Below, piece after piece: positions 27,150-37,904 of a DNA stretch of 64,000 nt; positions within the stretch are counted from its first letter, which is position 1; each line of letters starts with the position of its first letter. Made by a program: the position numbers and the translations under genes. The notes beneath the pieces were generated by a model. The model did no database searches and was not told the DNA's origin. It was given only the letters and a program-made list of their open reading frames with translations. Source of the DNA: Acidobacteriota bacterium (GTDB taxonomy: Bacteria > Acidobacteriota > Vicinamibacteria > Vicinamibacterales > SCN-69-37); the NCBI GenBank assembly GCA_020853395.1, contig JADYYY010000021.1, forward strand, positions 1 through 64,000, given 5' to 3'.

Positions 27150-27434
27150 CTACTTCGCGGCTTTGCCGATGGGCAGCACGTCCTCGAGGTTGACGTGCGG
27201 GCGCGGGATCACGTGCACGGACACGAGCTCGCCGACGCGGCGAGCCGCCGCCGCTCCGGCGTCGGTGGCCGCCTTCACCGCCGCGACGTCGCCGCGCACG
27301 ATCGCCGTGACGTACCCGGCCCCGATCTTCTCCCAGCCGACCAATGTGACTTTCGCGGCCTTGACCATGGCGTCGGCCGCTTCGATCATCGCGACCAGCC
27401 CTTTCGTCTCGACCATTCCCAGTGCCTCACCCAT
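27150..27434 (-). CDS. BMC hexameric shell protein (BMC-H, PduA/CcmK family)
   Basis: A 94-residue single BMC domain protein that forms the hexagonal tiles of the shell facets. It opens [24 protein letters not shown] and has the pore segment [18 protein letters not shown]; the central pore residue is Ala39 where PduA has Ser, so the pore is slightly less polar. The ATG at 27434 is chosen because GGAGG lies 6 nt before it; the in-frame GTG at 27449 overlaps that Shine-Dalgarno. It lies 19 bp after the aldolase stop. It is the only hexamer gene in the window and there is no BMC-T trimer. Confidence 0.94.
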   Translation of the reverse strand: MGEALGMVETKGLVAMIEAADAMVKAAKVTLVGWEKIGAGYVTAIVRGDVAAVKAATDAGAAAARRVGELVSVHVIPRPHVNLEDVLPIGKAAK

Positions 27435-27453
27435 TGCCGGCCTCCACACGCAC

Positions 27454-28323
27454 CTACGCCTTGATCAACTCGTCGACGACCTCGTCGATGAGCGCCGTCA
27501 GTTGCGCGTATGTTAGCCGAATCTCGCGGTTGTCGTCTGCTTCGCCGGCGGCTGCCGGTCGCGAGGGGACGAGCCGCGCACCGGGGGCGGACGGCGCGAC
27601 GAGCGTCTGGCAGGCCAGATCGCGCGCAGGGGCGTCTGGCGCAGGCGCGGGACAGATCGGCGCCGGTGCCGCGATGCCGTAGCGCCCGCGAAGGTCCTGC
27701 AGCCGCTGGACCTCCTCGCGCGAGAGCAGGCGCTCGCGGCCGAGCTGCCGCGCGACGAGGCTGATCTTCGCGAAGTGCTCGATCGTCTCCATCTTGTAGT
27801 ACGCGGCGAACAGGTCGCGGCCGAGCGCCAGCGCGCCGTGGTTGGCGAGCAGCAGGCCGTCGTGCGCCTTGACGTAGGGCGCCACGGCATCGGCCAGCTC
27901 CGTCGTCGACGGCGTCCCGTACTCGGCAATCGGGATGCTGCCGAGCGTCGTGACCACCTCCGCCAGCACCGCGCGATCCAGCGGGATACCGGCGACGGCA
28001 AAGCCCGTCGAGAGCGGCGGATGTGCGTGCACCACGGCGCCGACGTCCGCGCGCTGCCGGTAGACGACGAGGTGCATCAGGATCTCGGAGGACGGCTTGC
28101 GGCCGGGCGCGCCCGACACGAGCGTGCCGTCGAGATCGGTCACGACCATCATCTCGCGCGTCATGAACCCTTTCGACACGCTCGACGGCGTCATCAACAG
28201 GCGGTCGGGCCCGAGACGGACGCTGATGTTCCCGTCGTTCGACGCGACGAACCCGCGTTCCCACAGCCGGCGGCCGACCTCGACGATGTCGGCGCGCAGT
28301 GACTCGAGCTCGTCAGCGCTCAC
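27454..28323 (-). CDS. Class II aldolase with C-terminal encapsulation peptide
   Basis: A 289-residue enzyme of the FucA/RhaD/AraD family that splits a ketose 1-phosphate; in sugar-degrading microcompartments it yields DHAP and L-lactaldehyde from fuculose- or rhamnulose-1-phosphate. Catalytic Glu80 (KPSSEILMH) and zinc ligands His99, His101 (VVHAHP) and His162 (NHG) are present. The aldolase domain ends near 217; a Pro/Ala linker (218-265) leads to an amphipathic helix at 270-289 (ending [12 protein letters not shown]), the classic layout of a cargo encapsulation peptide. The GTG start has GGGAGG 5 nt upstream. First gene of the BMC cluster; the exact sugar is inference. Confidence 0.9.
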   Translation of the reverse strand: MSADELESLRADIVEVGRRLWERGFVASNDGNISVRLGPDRLLMTPSSVSKGFMTREMMVVTDLDGTLVSGAPGRKPSSEILMHLVVYRQRADVGAVVHAHPPLSTGFAVAGIPLDRAVLAEVVTTLGSIPIAEYGTPSTTELADAVAPYVKAHDGLLLANHGALALGRDLFAAYYKMETIEHFAKISLVARQLGRERLLSREEVQRLQDLRGRYGIAAPAPICPAPAPDAPARDLACQTLVAPSAPGARLVPSRPAAAGEADDNREIRLTYAQLTALIDEVVDELIKA

Positions 28324-28341
28324 GATTCCCTCCCGTCGAGA

Positions 28342-28617
28342 TCACGACGAACGCGCCGTCCGGTCGGCTGCCGCCAGCCACTGGTCGCGGCACGTCGTCG
28401 AGCAGAACGCGTGGCCTCCGGCCTTCACCGCCAGACGCTCGGCCACGAACGTGCCGCACTGCGGGTCGCGCACGAGCTGACCGCCGCTACGCTCGCCGCC
28501 CGACACGCGAGTCCGACGCGTCGCCGCGATCTGACGCTCGGCGAACCAGCGGAGCACGATCCGGACGATCAGCAGGATGATCAGGATCCGGACGGCCCAG
28601 AGCAGGCCCATCATCAT
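28342..28617 (-). CDS. PP0621-like single-helix protein with cysteine motif
   Basis: A 91-residue protein with one transmembrane helix (about 4-24, LLWAVRILIILLIVRIVLRW) and a C-terminal cytoplasmic segment LVRDPQCGTFVAERLA...HAFCSTTCRDQW, a TRASH/YHS-like treble-clef pattern with three cysteines, as in the PP0621 family. Function unknown; metal binding is plausible. Of three consecutive ATG codons, 28617 is chosen because it overlaps the TPR stop (ATGA) and stands 9 nt after GGAGG. The BMC aldolase follows 18 bp later, but a functional link is not evident. Confidence 0.7.
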   Translation of the reverse strand: MMMGLLWAVRILIILLIVRIVLRWFAERQIAATRRTRVSGGERSGGQLVRDPQCGTFVAERLAVKAGGHAFCSTTCRDQWLAAADRTARSS

Positions 28618-29231
28618 CGCCCCGAACCTCCGGCGGTGTCGGCGGCGTGCGCCGATCGCAGGCCGTCGAGCCCCTGCTGCGCGCGGCGGCCCTCCTCGCT
28701 CGCCGGCGCGATGGCGACGACCTGCTCCCACGATCGCTGCGCGCCCGCCAGATCGGACTTGCCGAACGCCCGGATGATGCCCTGGTTGAGCAGCGTCTTG
28801 AGGTGCCGCGGATCGAGCTTGAGCGAGTAGTCGATCTGCGCGAGCGCGCGATCCGCCTGGTTCGAGTAGTAGTACGCCACGGCCAGGTCGGTGCTGACGT
28901 TCACGTTCTTCTCGTCGAGCTGGAGCGCTGCTTCGTACCAGGTGATGGCGCGATCGTACCGCTCGGCGTCGAAGTACAGGTTGCCCAGCTCGGTGCGCAC
29001 GGCGGCGTTCTTCGGATCCGCGTTCGCCTGCCGCTCGAGCTCCGCCGCCCTGGCGGCATCGAACGGCGGCGGCTGCGACGTTCCCGACGCCGCACCACCC
29101 GCCGGAACAGCGGCCTGTGGAGCCGGCGCGGCCGGAACCGGCGCGCCGCTCTGCTGACTGCCAAGGATCCAGCCGACGAGCAAGCCGAAGAGCACGCCGG
29201 AGACCGCGAAGGCCAGGGAGTCTCGCTTCAT
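28614..29231 (-). CDS. Membrane-anchored TPR protein
   Basis: A 205-residue protein with an N-terminal transmembrane anchor (residues 7-24, FAVSGVLFGLLVGWILG), a Pro/Ala-rich linker (27-58) and three to four tetratricopeptide repeats: AAVRTELGNLYFDAERYDRAITWYEAAL, NVSTDLAVAYYYSNQADRALAQIDYSL and LKTLLNQGIIRAFGKSDLAGAQRSWEQV. It probably mediates protein contacts at the membrane; no partner can be named. It is coupled to the PP0621-like gene and separated from pdxJ by a heptamer-repeat spacer. Confidence 0.75.
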   Translation of the reverse strand: MKRDSLAFAVSGVLFGLLVGWILGSQQSGAPVPAAPAPQAAVPAGGAASGTSQPPPFDAARAAELERQANADPKNAAVRTELGNLYFDAERYDRAITWYEAALQLDEKNVNVSTDLAVAYYYSNQADRALAQIDYSLKLDPRHLKTLLNQGIIRAFGKSDLAGAQRSWEQVVAIAPASEEGRRAQQGLDGLRSAHAADTAGGSGR

Positions 29232-29252
29232 CTAGACGTCCATCATAGTGGC

Positions 29253-29308
29253 GTACGGCTTAGGGCCTGAGGCGTACGGCTCAAGGCTTGCGGCTCAAGC
29301 CGTCCAAG
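29253..29308. repeat. Eight tandem degenerate heptamers at the pdxJ 3' end
   Basis: Eight consecutive 7-bp units (gtacggc, ttagggc and so on) occupy 56 bp. The last four lie inside pdxJ and encode its C-terminal residues and TGA stop. Same family and phase pattern as the 41882 array. Confidence 0.75.
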
Positions 29309-30036
29309 TAGTCGCGCACCGCACGGTCGAGGCCGACCCACAACGCGTGGCTGATCAGCGCGTGCCCGATCGAGACCTCGTCGAGGTACGGCAGCTCGCG
29401 GAACAGACGGAGGTTGTCGAGGTCGAGATCGTGCCCGGCGTTGATCCCGAGCCCGGCCGCATGCGCCGCCTCGGCGACGGCACGGTACTGCTCGAAGCTC
29501 GCGAGGCCCGCGGCCTCGCCCGACGCGTAGGCGCGCGCGAACGGTTCGGTGTAGAGCTCCACCCGATCCGCGCCGAGGCGTGCGGCCCATGCGACCGCTT
29601 CGAGAATGGGATCGATGAACAGGCTCACGCGGATGCCGTCACGACGGAGGTCGCGAACGATGCCGCGCAGATCGTCGGCGCGCGTGTCCGGCGGCCAGCC
29701 GGCGTGGCTCGTGATCTCGCCGGGCGTCACGGGTACGAGCGTGCACTGATCGGCCCGCACGCGCCGCACGAGGGCGATCAGATCGGGACGCGGATCGCCC
29801 TCGATGTTGAACTCCGCGGCGGGCTGCCCGGCTCTCACCCGATCCGCGAGCCGTTCGGCGATGGCGACGACGTCGCCGGGCCGGATGTGGCGTTCGTCGG
29901 CGCGCGGGTGCACCGTGATGCCGGGCGCCCCGGCCGCCAGGCACACGTCGACGGCCTGGAGCACGCTCGGGATCGCGCCACCGCGCGAGTTGCGCAGCGT
30001 CGCGACCTTGTTGACGTTGACCGACAGCTTCACCAT
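29281..30036 (-). CDS. pdxJ: Pyridoxine 5'-phosphate synthase
   Basis: PdxJ condenses 1-deoxyxylulose 5-phosphate with 3-amino-2-oxopropyl phosphate to make pyridoxine 5'-phosphate. The 251-residue TIM barrel shows KLSVNVNKVATLRNSRGG, GITVHPRADERHI, EFNIEGDPRPD and the late AGHDLDLDNL segment, all family hallmarks. The final residues (LDGLSRKP) and stop codon are encoded by the heptamer repeat. It lies 13 bp after glmM on the same strand. Confidence 0.93.
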   Translation of the reverse strand: MVKLSVNVNKVATLRNSRGGAIPSVLQAVDVCLAAGAPGITVHPRADERHIRPGDVVAIAERLADRVRAGQPAAEFNIEGDPRPDLIALVRRVRADQCTLVPVTPGEITSHAGWPPDTRADDLRGIVRDLRRDGIRVSLFIDPILEAVAWAARLGADRVELYTEPFARAYASGEAAGLASFEQYRAVAEAAHAAGLGINAGHDLDLDNLRLFRELPYLDEVSIGHALISHALWVGLDRAVRDYLDGLSRKP

Positions 30037-30049
30037 GACGAACGAGCCG

Positions 30050-31387
30050 CTATCCCAGCGCCTTCCGCACCGCGTCGACGATGTCGTCGGCCCAGCGTTC
30101 GACGCGGGCCTGGTCCTCGCCTTCGATCATGACGCGGAGCAGCGGCTCCGTGCCGGAATACCGGACCAGCACGCGGCCGCGGCCGGCGATCGCGGCCGTC
30201 ACGCGCTCGATCTCGGCCTGCACGAGCGGCAGGTCGTCGATCGGCGTGCGCGTGCTGACGCGCACGTTCTTCAAGGTCTGGGGAAGCACCACGAGCTCGC
30301 CGGCCAGCTCCGTCAGCTCGCGGCCCGTCCGCGCCATCACCCGCAACACGGCCAGCGTCGTCGCCAGCCCATCGCCCGTCGGCAGGTGCTCGGCGAGCAC
30401 GATGTGCCCGGACTGCTCGCCGCCCAGCGCGAACCCGCCCCGGCGCATCTCGTCCATCACGTGCTTGTCGCCCACCGGGGTCCGCAACATGCGGATGCCG
30501 CGCTGCCGCAGCGCCAGCTCGAGGCCGGCATTGCTCATCACCGTCGCCACCACGGTGTCGCCGGTGAGCCGGCCGTCGCGCTGGTAGTCCAGCGCCAGCA
30601 TCAGGAGCACGGCGTCGCCGTCCACGGTACGGCCGTGCGCGTCCACGAAGATCGCGCGGTCGCCGTCGCCGTCGAACGCCACGCCGAGGCGGCAGCGTTC
30701 GCGCACGACCGTGTCGGCGATCCGTTGCGGGTGCGTCGACCCGCAGTCGAGATTGATGTTCCGCCCGTCCGGCTGGTCGCCCAGGGCCACCACCTCGAAC
30801 CCCATCGCTTCCAACAGCCGCGCCGCCGTTCTCGTCGTCGCGCCGTTCGCCATGTCGATCGCAATGCGCGAACCGGCGAGCGATCCGGCGTCGGGGAGCA
30901 GACGCGCGACGTGCTGCAGGTAGGCGTCGACGAGGTCGGGTCGCGGCTGTGGTGATCCGTCACGGCCCGGCACTCCCCAGCTCTCGTCCGCCATGACCTC
31001 TTCGACCGCGCGCTCCTCGGCCTCGTCGAACTTCTCGCCTCGTCCAGAGAAGACCTTGACCCCGTTGTCGGGATGCGGGTTGTGCGACGCCGAGATCACG
31101 AGGCCCAGGTCGAAATCGAAGGCACCGGCGACGTACGCCACCGCCGGCGTCGGGACGACGCCTGCGGTCGAGACGATCGCGCCTTCAGCCGCCGCGCCTC
31201 GCGCCAGCTCGCGTTCGATCCACTCGCCGGATTCACGCGTGTCGCGGCCCACCACCAGGTGGCGCGGCCGCCCTTTCGGCAGCGCCCGAACCAGCGCTGC
31301 TCCGAGGCGCGCGAGCGTCGGAGGATCGAGCGGCCAGCGCCCCGCCACACCACGTACGCCGTCGGTGCCGAACAGCCGGGGCGTCAT
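30050..31387 (-). CDS. glmM: Phosphoglucosamine mutase
   Basis: GlmM interconverts glucosamine 6- and 1-phosphate for peptidoglycan precursors. The 445-residue protein has LFGTDGVRG at the N-terminus, the phosphoserine loop ISASHNPHPDNG (Ser101), the metal loop FDGDGDR, the sugar loop GGEQSGH and the phosphate-binding RYSGTEP. The ATG overlaps the cdaR stop by 4 nt. cdaA-cdaR-glmM is the conserved c-di-AMP operon; GlmM is known to inhibit CdaA in Gram-positive bacteria, so coupled expression makes sense. Confidence 0.94.
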   Translation of the reverse strand: MTPRLFGTDGVRGVAGRWPLDPPTLARLGAALVRALPKGRPRHLVVGRDTRESGEWIERELARGAAAEGAIVSTAGVVPTPAVAYVAGAFDFDLGLVISASHNPHPDNGVKVFSGRGEKFDEAEERAVEEVMADESWGVPGRDGSPQPRPDLVDAYLQHVARLLPDAGSLAGSRIAIDMANGATTRTAARLLEAMGFEVVALGDQPDGRNINLDCGSTHPQRIADTVVRERCRLGVAFDGDGDRAIFVDAHGRTVDGDAVLLMLALDYQRDGRLTGDTVVATVMSNAGLELALRQRGIRMLRTPVGDKHVMDEMRRGGFALGGEQSGHIVLAEHLPTGDGLATTLAVLRVMARTGRELTELAGELVVLPQTLKNVRVSTRTPIDDLPLVQAEIERVTAAIAGRGRVLVRYSGTEPLLRVMIEGEDQARVERWADDIVDAVRKALG

Positions 31388-32031
31388 CGGGACCTCGCCG
31401 GCAGGATCGGAACGATCACGCGGACGCGGCGCGGCTCGACCGGCCGAACCTGCGCGTCCACCACCACGACGCTCACCACTTCGTTCACGGTCGCGCTCCG
31501 GCCCTGCACCGACACGCGTTCGGTGACGACCGAGACGCCGTGCGCCAGCCGGCGTTCCGGCCCCACGACCGTGAGCGTCGGCGGCTCCACGCGCGGCTCG
31601 CCGACGACGAACCCGGCCGCGGGCGAGCCGTCGATGGTCGGATGGATCTCGACTTCGCGGCGGCCCGACTGCTCCAGCCGCACGGTGATCGCGCCGGGAT
31701 CCACCATCAACACCTCGATGTTCACGGGCGCGAGCACCTGTTCGGTGCTCAGCGAGTACAAGTTGTCGCCTTCGTGAGCGTTGTTCAGATTCACGACGAG
31801 CCGCAGGTCGCCCGGCGCGAGCGCGCCGACGACGCGATCGTCGCCGCGGACGACGACACGCACCTGATCCGATTCGCTCGTCATCTCGTATCGCCCGGGC
31901 AGGTTGCTGAACGACACGTCCACCCGCAGGCTGCGCGTGATCTGATGGCCGCTGATTGTCAGCCAGAGCAGCACGCCCAGCGCGAGCGAGAGCAGCTTGA
32001 GCCCGAAATGCCGGAAGGGGTGCCAGGCCAT
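31384..32031 (-). CDS. cdaR: YbbR-domain regulator of CdaA
   Basis: A 215-residue membrane-anchored protein: a transmembrane helix at about 10-27 (LKLLSLALGVLLWLTISG) followed by extracytoplasmic YbbR repeats (SLRVDVSFSNLPGRYEM, GDLRLVVNLNNAHEGDN and later VTERVSVQGRSATVNEVVSV). CdaR modulates the diadenylate cyclase CdaA. The start abuts the cdaA stop directly (TAGATG). Confidence 0.87.
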   Translation of the reverse strand: MAWHPFRHFGLKLLSLALGVLLWLTISGHQITRSLRVDVSFSNLPGRYEMTSESDQVRVVVRGDDRVVGALAPGDLRLVVNLNNAHEGDNLYSLSTEQVLAPVNIEVLMVDPGAITVRLEQSGRREVEIHPTIDGSPAAGFVVGEPRVEPPTLTVVGPERRLAHGVSVVTERVSVQGRSATVNEVVSVVVVDAQVRPVEPRRVRVIVPILPARSR

Positions 32032-32850
32032 CTATGCGTCCACGTCGCGCCGGCCGGTCCCCTCGTCGCCGGACCGCCGGCCGGCCAGGATCAGCCGCTG
32101 CAGCCGATGACGGAGGTCGTCCGTGGTCAACCCGCGCGAGATCTGACCGTGGCGCGACAGCGACACCTCCCCGCGCTCTTCCGAGACGACGACGGCGATC
32201 GCATCGGATTCCTCCGTGAGCCCGATGGCCGCGCGGTGGCGTGTGCCGAGATCGCGGTCGAGCTTGGGGTTCACGGTCAACGGCAGGAAGCAGGCGGCGG
32301 CCGCGATGCGGCCCTCCGAGACGATCACCGCGCCGTCGTGGAGCGGCGTCGTCGGCTGGAAGATCGTCGTCAGCAGATCGTAGCTGACGGCCGCGTCGAT
32401 CGGGATGCCGCTCTCGACGTAGTTGCGCAGCCCGATCTCGCGTTCGATGACGATGATCGCGCCGACGCGATCCTTGGCGAGCATGGCGGTGGCCGTGATG
32501 ATCTCCTCGATCATCTCGGTCACGTGCTCCGACTGCCGGAGATACCGGAAGAACGGCGCGCGCCCGAGGTTCGACAGCGCGCGGCGGATGTCCGATTGGA
32601 ACAGCACGATCGCCGCGAAGGCGCCGTACGCCAGCAGGCTGCGAATCAGCCACCCGACGGTCTTGAGCGGGAAGGCCTGCGACAGATAGAAGAGCAGCAC
32701 CACGACGACCGAGCCGATCGCCATCTGCGTGGCGCGCGTGCCGCGAATGAGCGTGAGCGCCTCGTAGATCAGGAACGAGACGATCAGGATGTCGACGACG
32801 TCCCATGCGGAGACCTGAGGCGGGTTGAGCAAGGCAGCCAGCTCACGCAT
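32032..32850 (-). CDS. cdaA: Diadenylate cyclase
   Basis: CdaA makes c-di-AMP from two ATP at the membrane. The 272-residue protein has three N-terminal transmembrane helices (about 18-34, 43-58, 66-85) and a DAC domain with the DGA motif (172-174, in PLHDGAVI) and RHR motif (204-206, in GTRHRAAIG). The ATG at 32850 is preferred to a TTG at 32859; TACGCT ends 9 nt before the ATG and could be a -10 element. C-di-AMP usually controls potassium and osmotic balance; no effector gene is evident here. Confidence 0.93.
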   Translation of the reverse strand: MRELAALLNPPQVSAWDVVDILIVSFLIYEALTLIRGTRATQMAIGSVVVVLLFYLSQAFPLKTVGWLIRSLLAYGAFAAIVLFQSDIRRALSNLGRAPFFRYLRQSEHVTEMIEEIITATAMLAKDRVGAIIVIEREIGLRNYVESGIPIDAAVSYDLLTTIFQPTTPLHDGAVIVSEGRIAAAACFLPLTVNPKLDRDLGTRHRAAIGLTEESDAIAVVVSEERGEVSLSRHGQISRGLTTDDLRHRLQRLILAGRRSGDEGTGRRDVDA

Positions 32851-32880
32851 GGACCTCAAAGCGTATCAAACGACGGGGCG

Positions 32881-33540
32881 TCAGCCGGGATCGCTGGTCG
32901 TGACGAACCCCTCGAGGTGCGCGACGTCGTTGACGGCGAGGACGCGCCATGCGAGGCGCCCGGCCGACCGCTCGGGCACCACGCGGAGCAGCGAGCTGTT
33001 CGCGATTCCGGCGACGGCCGGCAGGCTGACGCCGGCAGCCAGCGGCACGCGCCCCGCCGCCATCAGATCGAGCAGCAAGCGGATCGGCCCACCGTGGGTC
33101 ACGACCGCCACGGCCCGGCGCTCCCGGTGCGCGTCCGCGACGTCCGAGAGCGCGGCAGAGACGCGCCGCTCGAACTCCGTTCGGCGCTCGCCGCCCGGCG
33201 GATCCCCGCCGCCCGCCGCCGCGCGCCAGATGTCGAGCTCACCGAGCGTCTGGCCCTCGAGCGATCCGAATCCGCGCTCACGCCAGGCGGCCGACAGCTC
33301 CGCGACGAGACCCAGGGCCGCGGCGATCGGCGCCGCCGTCTCGAGGGCGCGACGGAGATCGGACGAGATGAGGTGCTCGATTGGCGGCACGAAGGTGCGC
33401 AGCCGATCCGCGAGCCTCGCTGCCTGATGGCGACCGACCGCGTTGAGCGTCGTCGGCAGATGCCCCTGCAGCACGCCAGCCGCGTTCGAGTCGGTCTGAC
33501 CGTGGCGGATGAGGACGATCTCGGGCCACGCCTCGGTCAT
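32881..33540 (-). CDS. Histidine phosphatase family protein
   Basis: A 219-residue phosphatase of the phosphoglycerate mutase-like branch. The phosphohistidine motif IRHGQTDSN (11-19), SDLRRALETA, ERGFGSLEGQT and the second catalytic THGG are present. Candidates include an alpha-ribazole phosphatase or broad-specificity phosphatase; the sequence alone does not decide. The start overlaps the folP stop by 4 nt. Confidence 0.82.
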   Translation of the reverse strand: MTEAWPEIVLIRHGQTDSNAAGVLQGHLPTTLNAVGRHQAARLADRLRTFVPPIEHLISSDLRRALETAAPIAAALGLVAELSAAWRERGFGSLEGQTLGELDIWRAAAGGGDPPGGERRTEFERRVSAALSDVADAHRERRAVAVVTHGGPIRLLLDLMAAGRVPLAAGVSLPAVAGIANSSLLRVVPERSAGRLAWRVLAVNDVAHLEGFVTTSDPG

Positions 33541-34415
33541 CCGGCCTGGCCCTCGGCGGCTGCCCGAAGGTCGTCGGCCACTCTCACGACCTCCACCATC
33601 TCGGCGACGTCATGGACGCGGACGACGTGCGCGCCGAGCAGCACGGAGGCGGCCACGGCCGCAGCCGTGCCCCAGACACGCTCGTCCGGCTTGCGCGGGC
33701 CGAGCGCGTGCGTCAGAAAAGACTTGCGGGACGGCCCCGACACGATCGGCCGGCCGAGGCTCGACAATCGCGGCAGACCCGCGAGCGCCGCCAGCGAATG
33801 CGGCGCCTGCTTGGCGAACCCGAGACCCGGATCGACGAGGAGCCGATCCGCGGCAATCCCCGCCTCGCGGGCCGCGGCATCTCGTGCCTGCAGTTCGGCC
33901 GTGACCTCCGCGGCCACGTCCGCGTACCGGGCGTGCGCGTACATGTCGCTCGAACGGCCGCGCGTGTGCATGAGGATCAGCGCCACGCCCGTGCGCGCCA
34001 CGACGCCCGCGAGTTCCGGGTCGTACGTGAGGGCGCTGATGTCGTTGACGATGTCGGCGCCGCAGTCGATCGCCCGGCGGGCGACTTCAGCCTTGTAGGT
34101 ATCGACCGAGATCGGGATATCGGCGCGCCGGCGCACGCCCTCGATCACGGGCCCGACGCGCGCCCACTCCTCGTCGACCGCCACCGGCTGCGCGCCGGGG
34201 CGGGTGGACTCGCCGCCGATGTCGATCAGGCCGGCGCCGCTCTCGATCGCGCGGGCGGCCTGCGCGATCGCCGTCTCGGGATCGGCATACCGGCCACCGT
34301 CCGCGAACGAGTCGGGCGTGACGTTGAGGATGGCCATGACCGCAGTGCGATCGCCGAGCGGCAGCACGCGGCCGCGCGGCAGCGGCACGGAGAATCTGGC
34401 GCGAGGCGAGATCAC
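33537..34415 (-). CDS. folP: Dihydropteroate synthase
   Basis: FolP joins p-aminobenzoate to dihydropterin pyrophosphate in folate synthesis and is the sulfonamide target. The 292-residue TIM barrel shows [44 protein letters not shown]-like [16 protein letters not shown] and GPSRKSFL. It starts with GTG, 46 bp after ftsH, and overlaps the phosphatase downstream. Confidence 0.94.
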   Translation of the reverse strand: MISPRARFSVPLPRGRVLPLGDRTAVMAILNVTPDSFADGGRYADPETAIAQAARAIESGAGLIDIGGESTRPGAQPVAVDEEWARVGPVIEGVRRRADIPISVDTYKAEVARRAIDCGADIVNDISALTYDPELAGVVARTGVALILMHTRGRSSDMYAHARYADVAAEVTAELQARDAAAREAGIAADRLLVDPGLGFAKQAPHSLAALAGLPRLSSLGRPIVSGPSRKSFLTHALGPRKPDERVWGTAAAVAASVLLGAHVVRVHDVAEMVEVVRVADDLRAAAEGQAG

Positions 34416-34461
34416 GCGAAGGGGGGACGGGTGCGCAGGCGCGCGACCCGTCCGGCGTTGG

Positions 34462-36389
<1,928 letters not shown>

Positions 36390-36393
<4 letters not shown>

Positions 36394-37790
36394 TGGTTGC
36401 CCTTCTTGAAATCCAAGATTACCACGCCTGATCCGGGCGAGGTCACGCGGCACTCCTCCGCGATTCCCACGCCCGCGACCCACACGATGCGGCCCGCGGC
36501 GTCGGCGACGAGCGGCACGCGATCCCGCTCTGTCCGTGGGACTTTGCGGTCGACGAACACGTCCTGCAACTTGCGGCGCCCGGGCGCGCCGAACGGGCGA
36601 AATCGATCCCCGAAGCGGCGGTTTCGCACCGTCAGCGGGAGAGACAACGCGCTGGCCTGGACGACAGCCCGGGTCTCGCCGTCGCCGAACGTGCGGAATG
36701 AGGAGGCGTCCTGTTCGAAGGACGCCTGAACCACCGCTCCGGTTTCACCGATCTGCACCCTTCCTGGAATCGGCAGCTCGTACGCGAACGCGATGCGGAC
36801 CGGTCGCTCGTGGCCTGCCCCGGTGAACCGCAACGCCGGGCCAGTCCGCTCGACCGTCAGGCCGGACAAGTCGAGGTGTCCCGCCAGCCGACCCGATCCG
36901 GCGAGCCGGCGGACGGCTTCGATGTCTCGAAACGACGCGGAGCCGTCTGCCCGCTCGATCGCCTGCCGCACGATCCGGCGGGCCAGCGCAGGCGGAAGCT
37001 CGCGCAGACCTCGCACGTCGAGTACTTGGACACCAGCCGGCGAAGAAAGCGTCACCGCAGGGGTCAGCTCCGCCGCCGTACGCGTCAGGAACTGCTCATC
37101 GTCATCCGCGATCTCGGCGAAGCGGGCCAGGGCGGCGACGGCGCCGGGCCACTCTCGCACGATGACGGGCAGCACCTGATGGCGGAGATAGTTGCGCGGA
37201 ATCGACACGTCCTCGTTCGTGCGATCCTCGCGCCACGCCGCGCCTCGAGCCTCGAGGTCGGCGAGGACGTCCGCCCTGCGGCAGTCGATCAAGGGCCGGA
37301 CGTACGGGCCCCGCCTGGGCCGGACGGCCGAGACGCCGCGGCTGCCGGCGCCGCGCAAGAGCCGCAGCAGGACCGTTTCGGCCTGGTCGTCCCGCGTGTG
37401 GCCGGTGGCGACGAGCGTCGCGCCGAGCGCCCTCGCGCCCGCGTCGAGCGCCTCGTATCTGACGAGCCGCGCCGCCGCTTCCACGGACAACCGCCCGGCG
37501 TCGGCTCTCGACCGGACGTCCGACCGGATCGCATGGCATGAGAGACCCAGTTGCGCCGCCAGCCCGCGCACGAACTGCTCGTCCGCGTCGGCGTCGCCTG
37601 GCCGGAGCCCGTGATGAACGTGGAGGAGTCCAACCAGCGACCACGCGGCCTTTGCCGCGAGGTCGCTCAGCGCCCACGCCAGCGCCACCGAGTCGGCTCC
37701 GCCGGAGACGGCGACCGCCACGCGGTCGCCGGAGCCGATGAGGGCGCGGGCCCGGATCGTCCGCCTGACGCGCCGCAGCAAGGGAGACAA
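36390..37790 (-). CDS. tilS: tRNA(Ile)-lysidine synthase
   Basis: TilS converts C34 of the CAU anticodon of tRNA(Ile2) to lysidine so that it reads AUA. The 466-residue protein has the PP-loop SGGADS (29-34), [21 protein letters not shown], the LIDCRRADV segment and a C-terminal TilS domain ([33 protein letters not shown]). The TTG start at 37790 is the only one giving a full N-terminus; TAGACT at 37797-37802 ends exactly 6 nt before it, matching the leaderless pattern. It is divergent from a CAT-anticodon tRNA. Confidence 0.93.
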
Positions 37791-37904
37791 GGTCGTAGTC
37801 TAGCGGGCTTACGGCTTGGGCTTACGGCCAAGACACAGGCGGTGAGCCATTCGCGGCTTCCGGCTGGCGTCTTGTCTGGAACTTGACTACGATTGACAGA
37901 ATCT
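37791..37904. repeat. Divergent tilS-tRNA spacer containing a heptamer-family repeat
   Basis: The 114-bp spacer holds a short run of heptamer-like units (GGCTTAC twice at 37807-37827, with further diverged units to about 37850) and promoters for both genes. No gene is seen. Confidence 0.5.
37888..37893 (+). promoter_or_regulatory. Candidate -10 element of the tRNA promoter
   Basis: TACGAT ends 11 nt before the mature 5' end of the tRNA, giving a short precursor leader. No convincing -35 stands 16-18 nt upstream, so the call is tentative. Confidence 0.4.

Noticed and set aside
28342-28617. PP0621-like cysteine protein as part of the BMC locus
   Set aside because: It has a membrane helix and is coupled to the TPR gene upstream rather than to the aldolase; no cargo-like helix is present.
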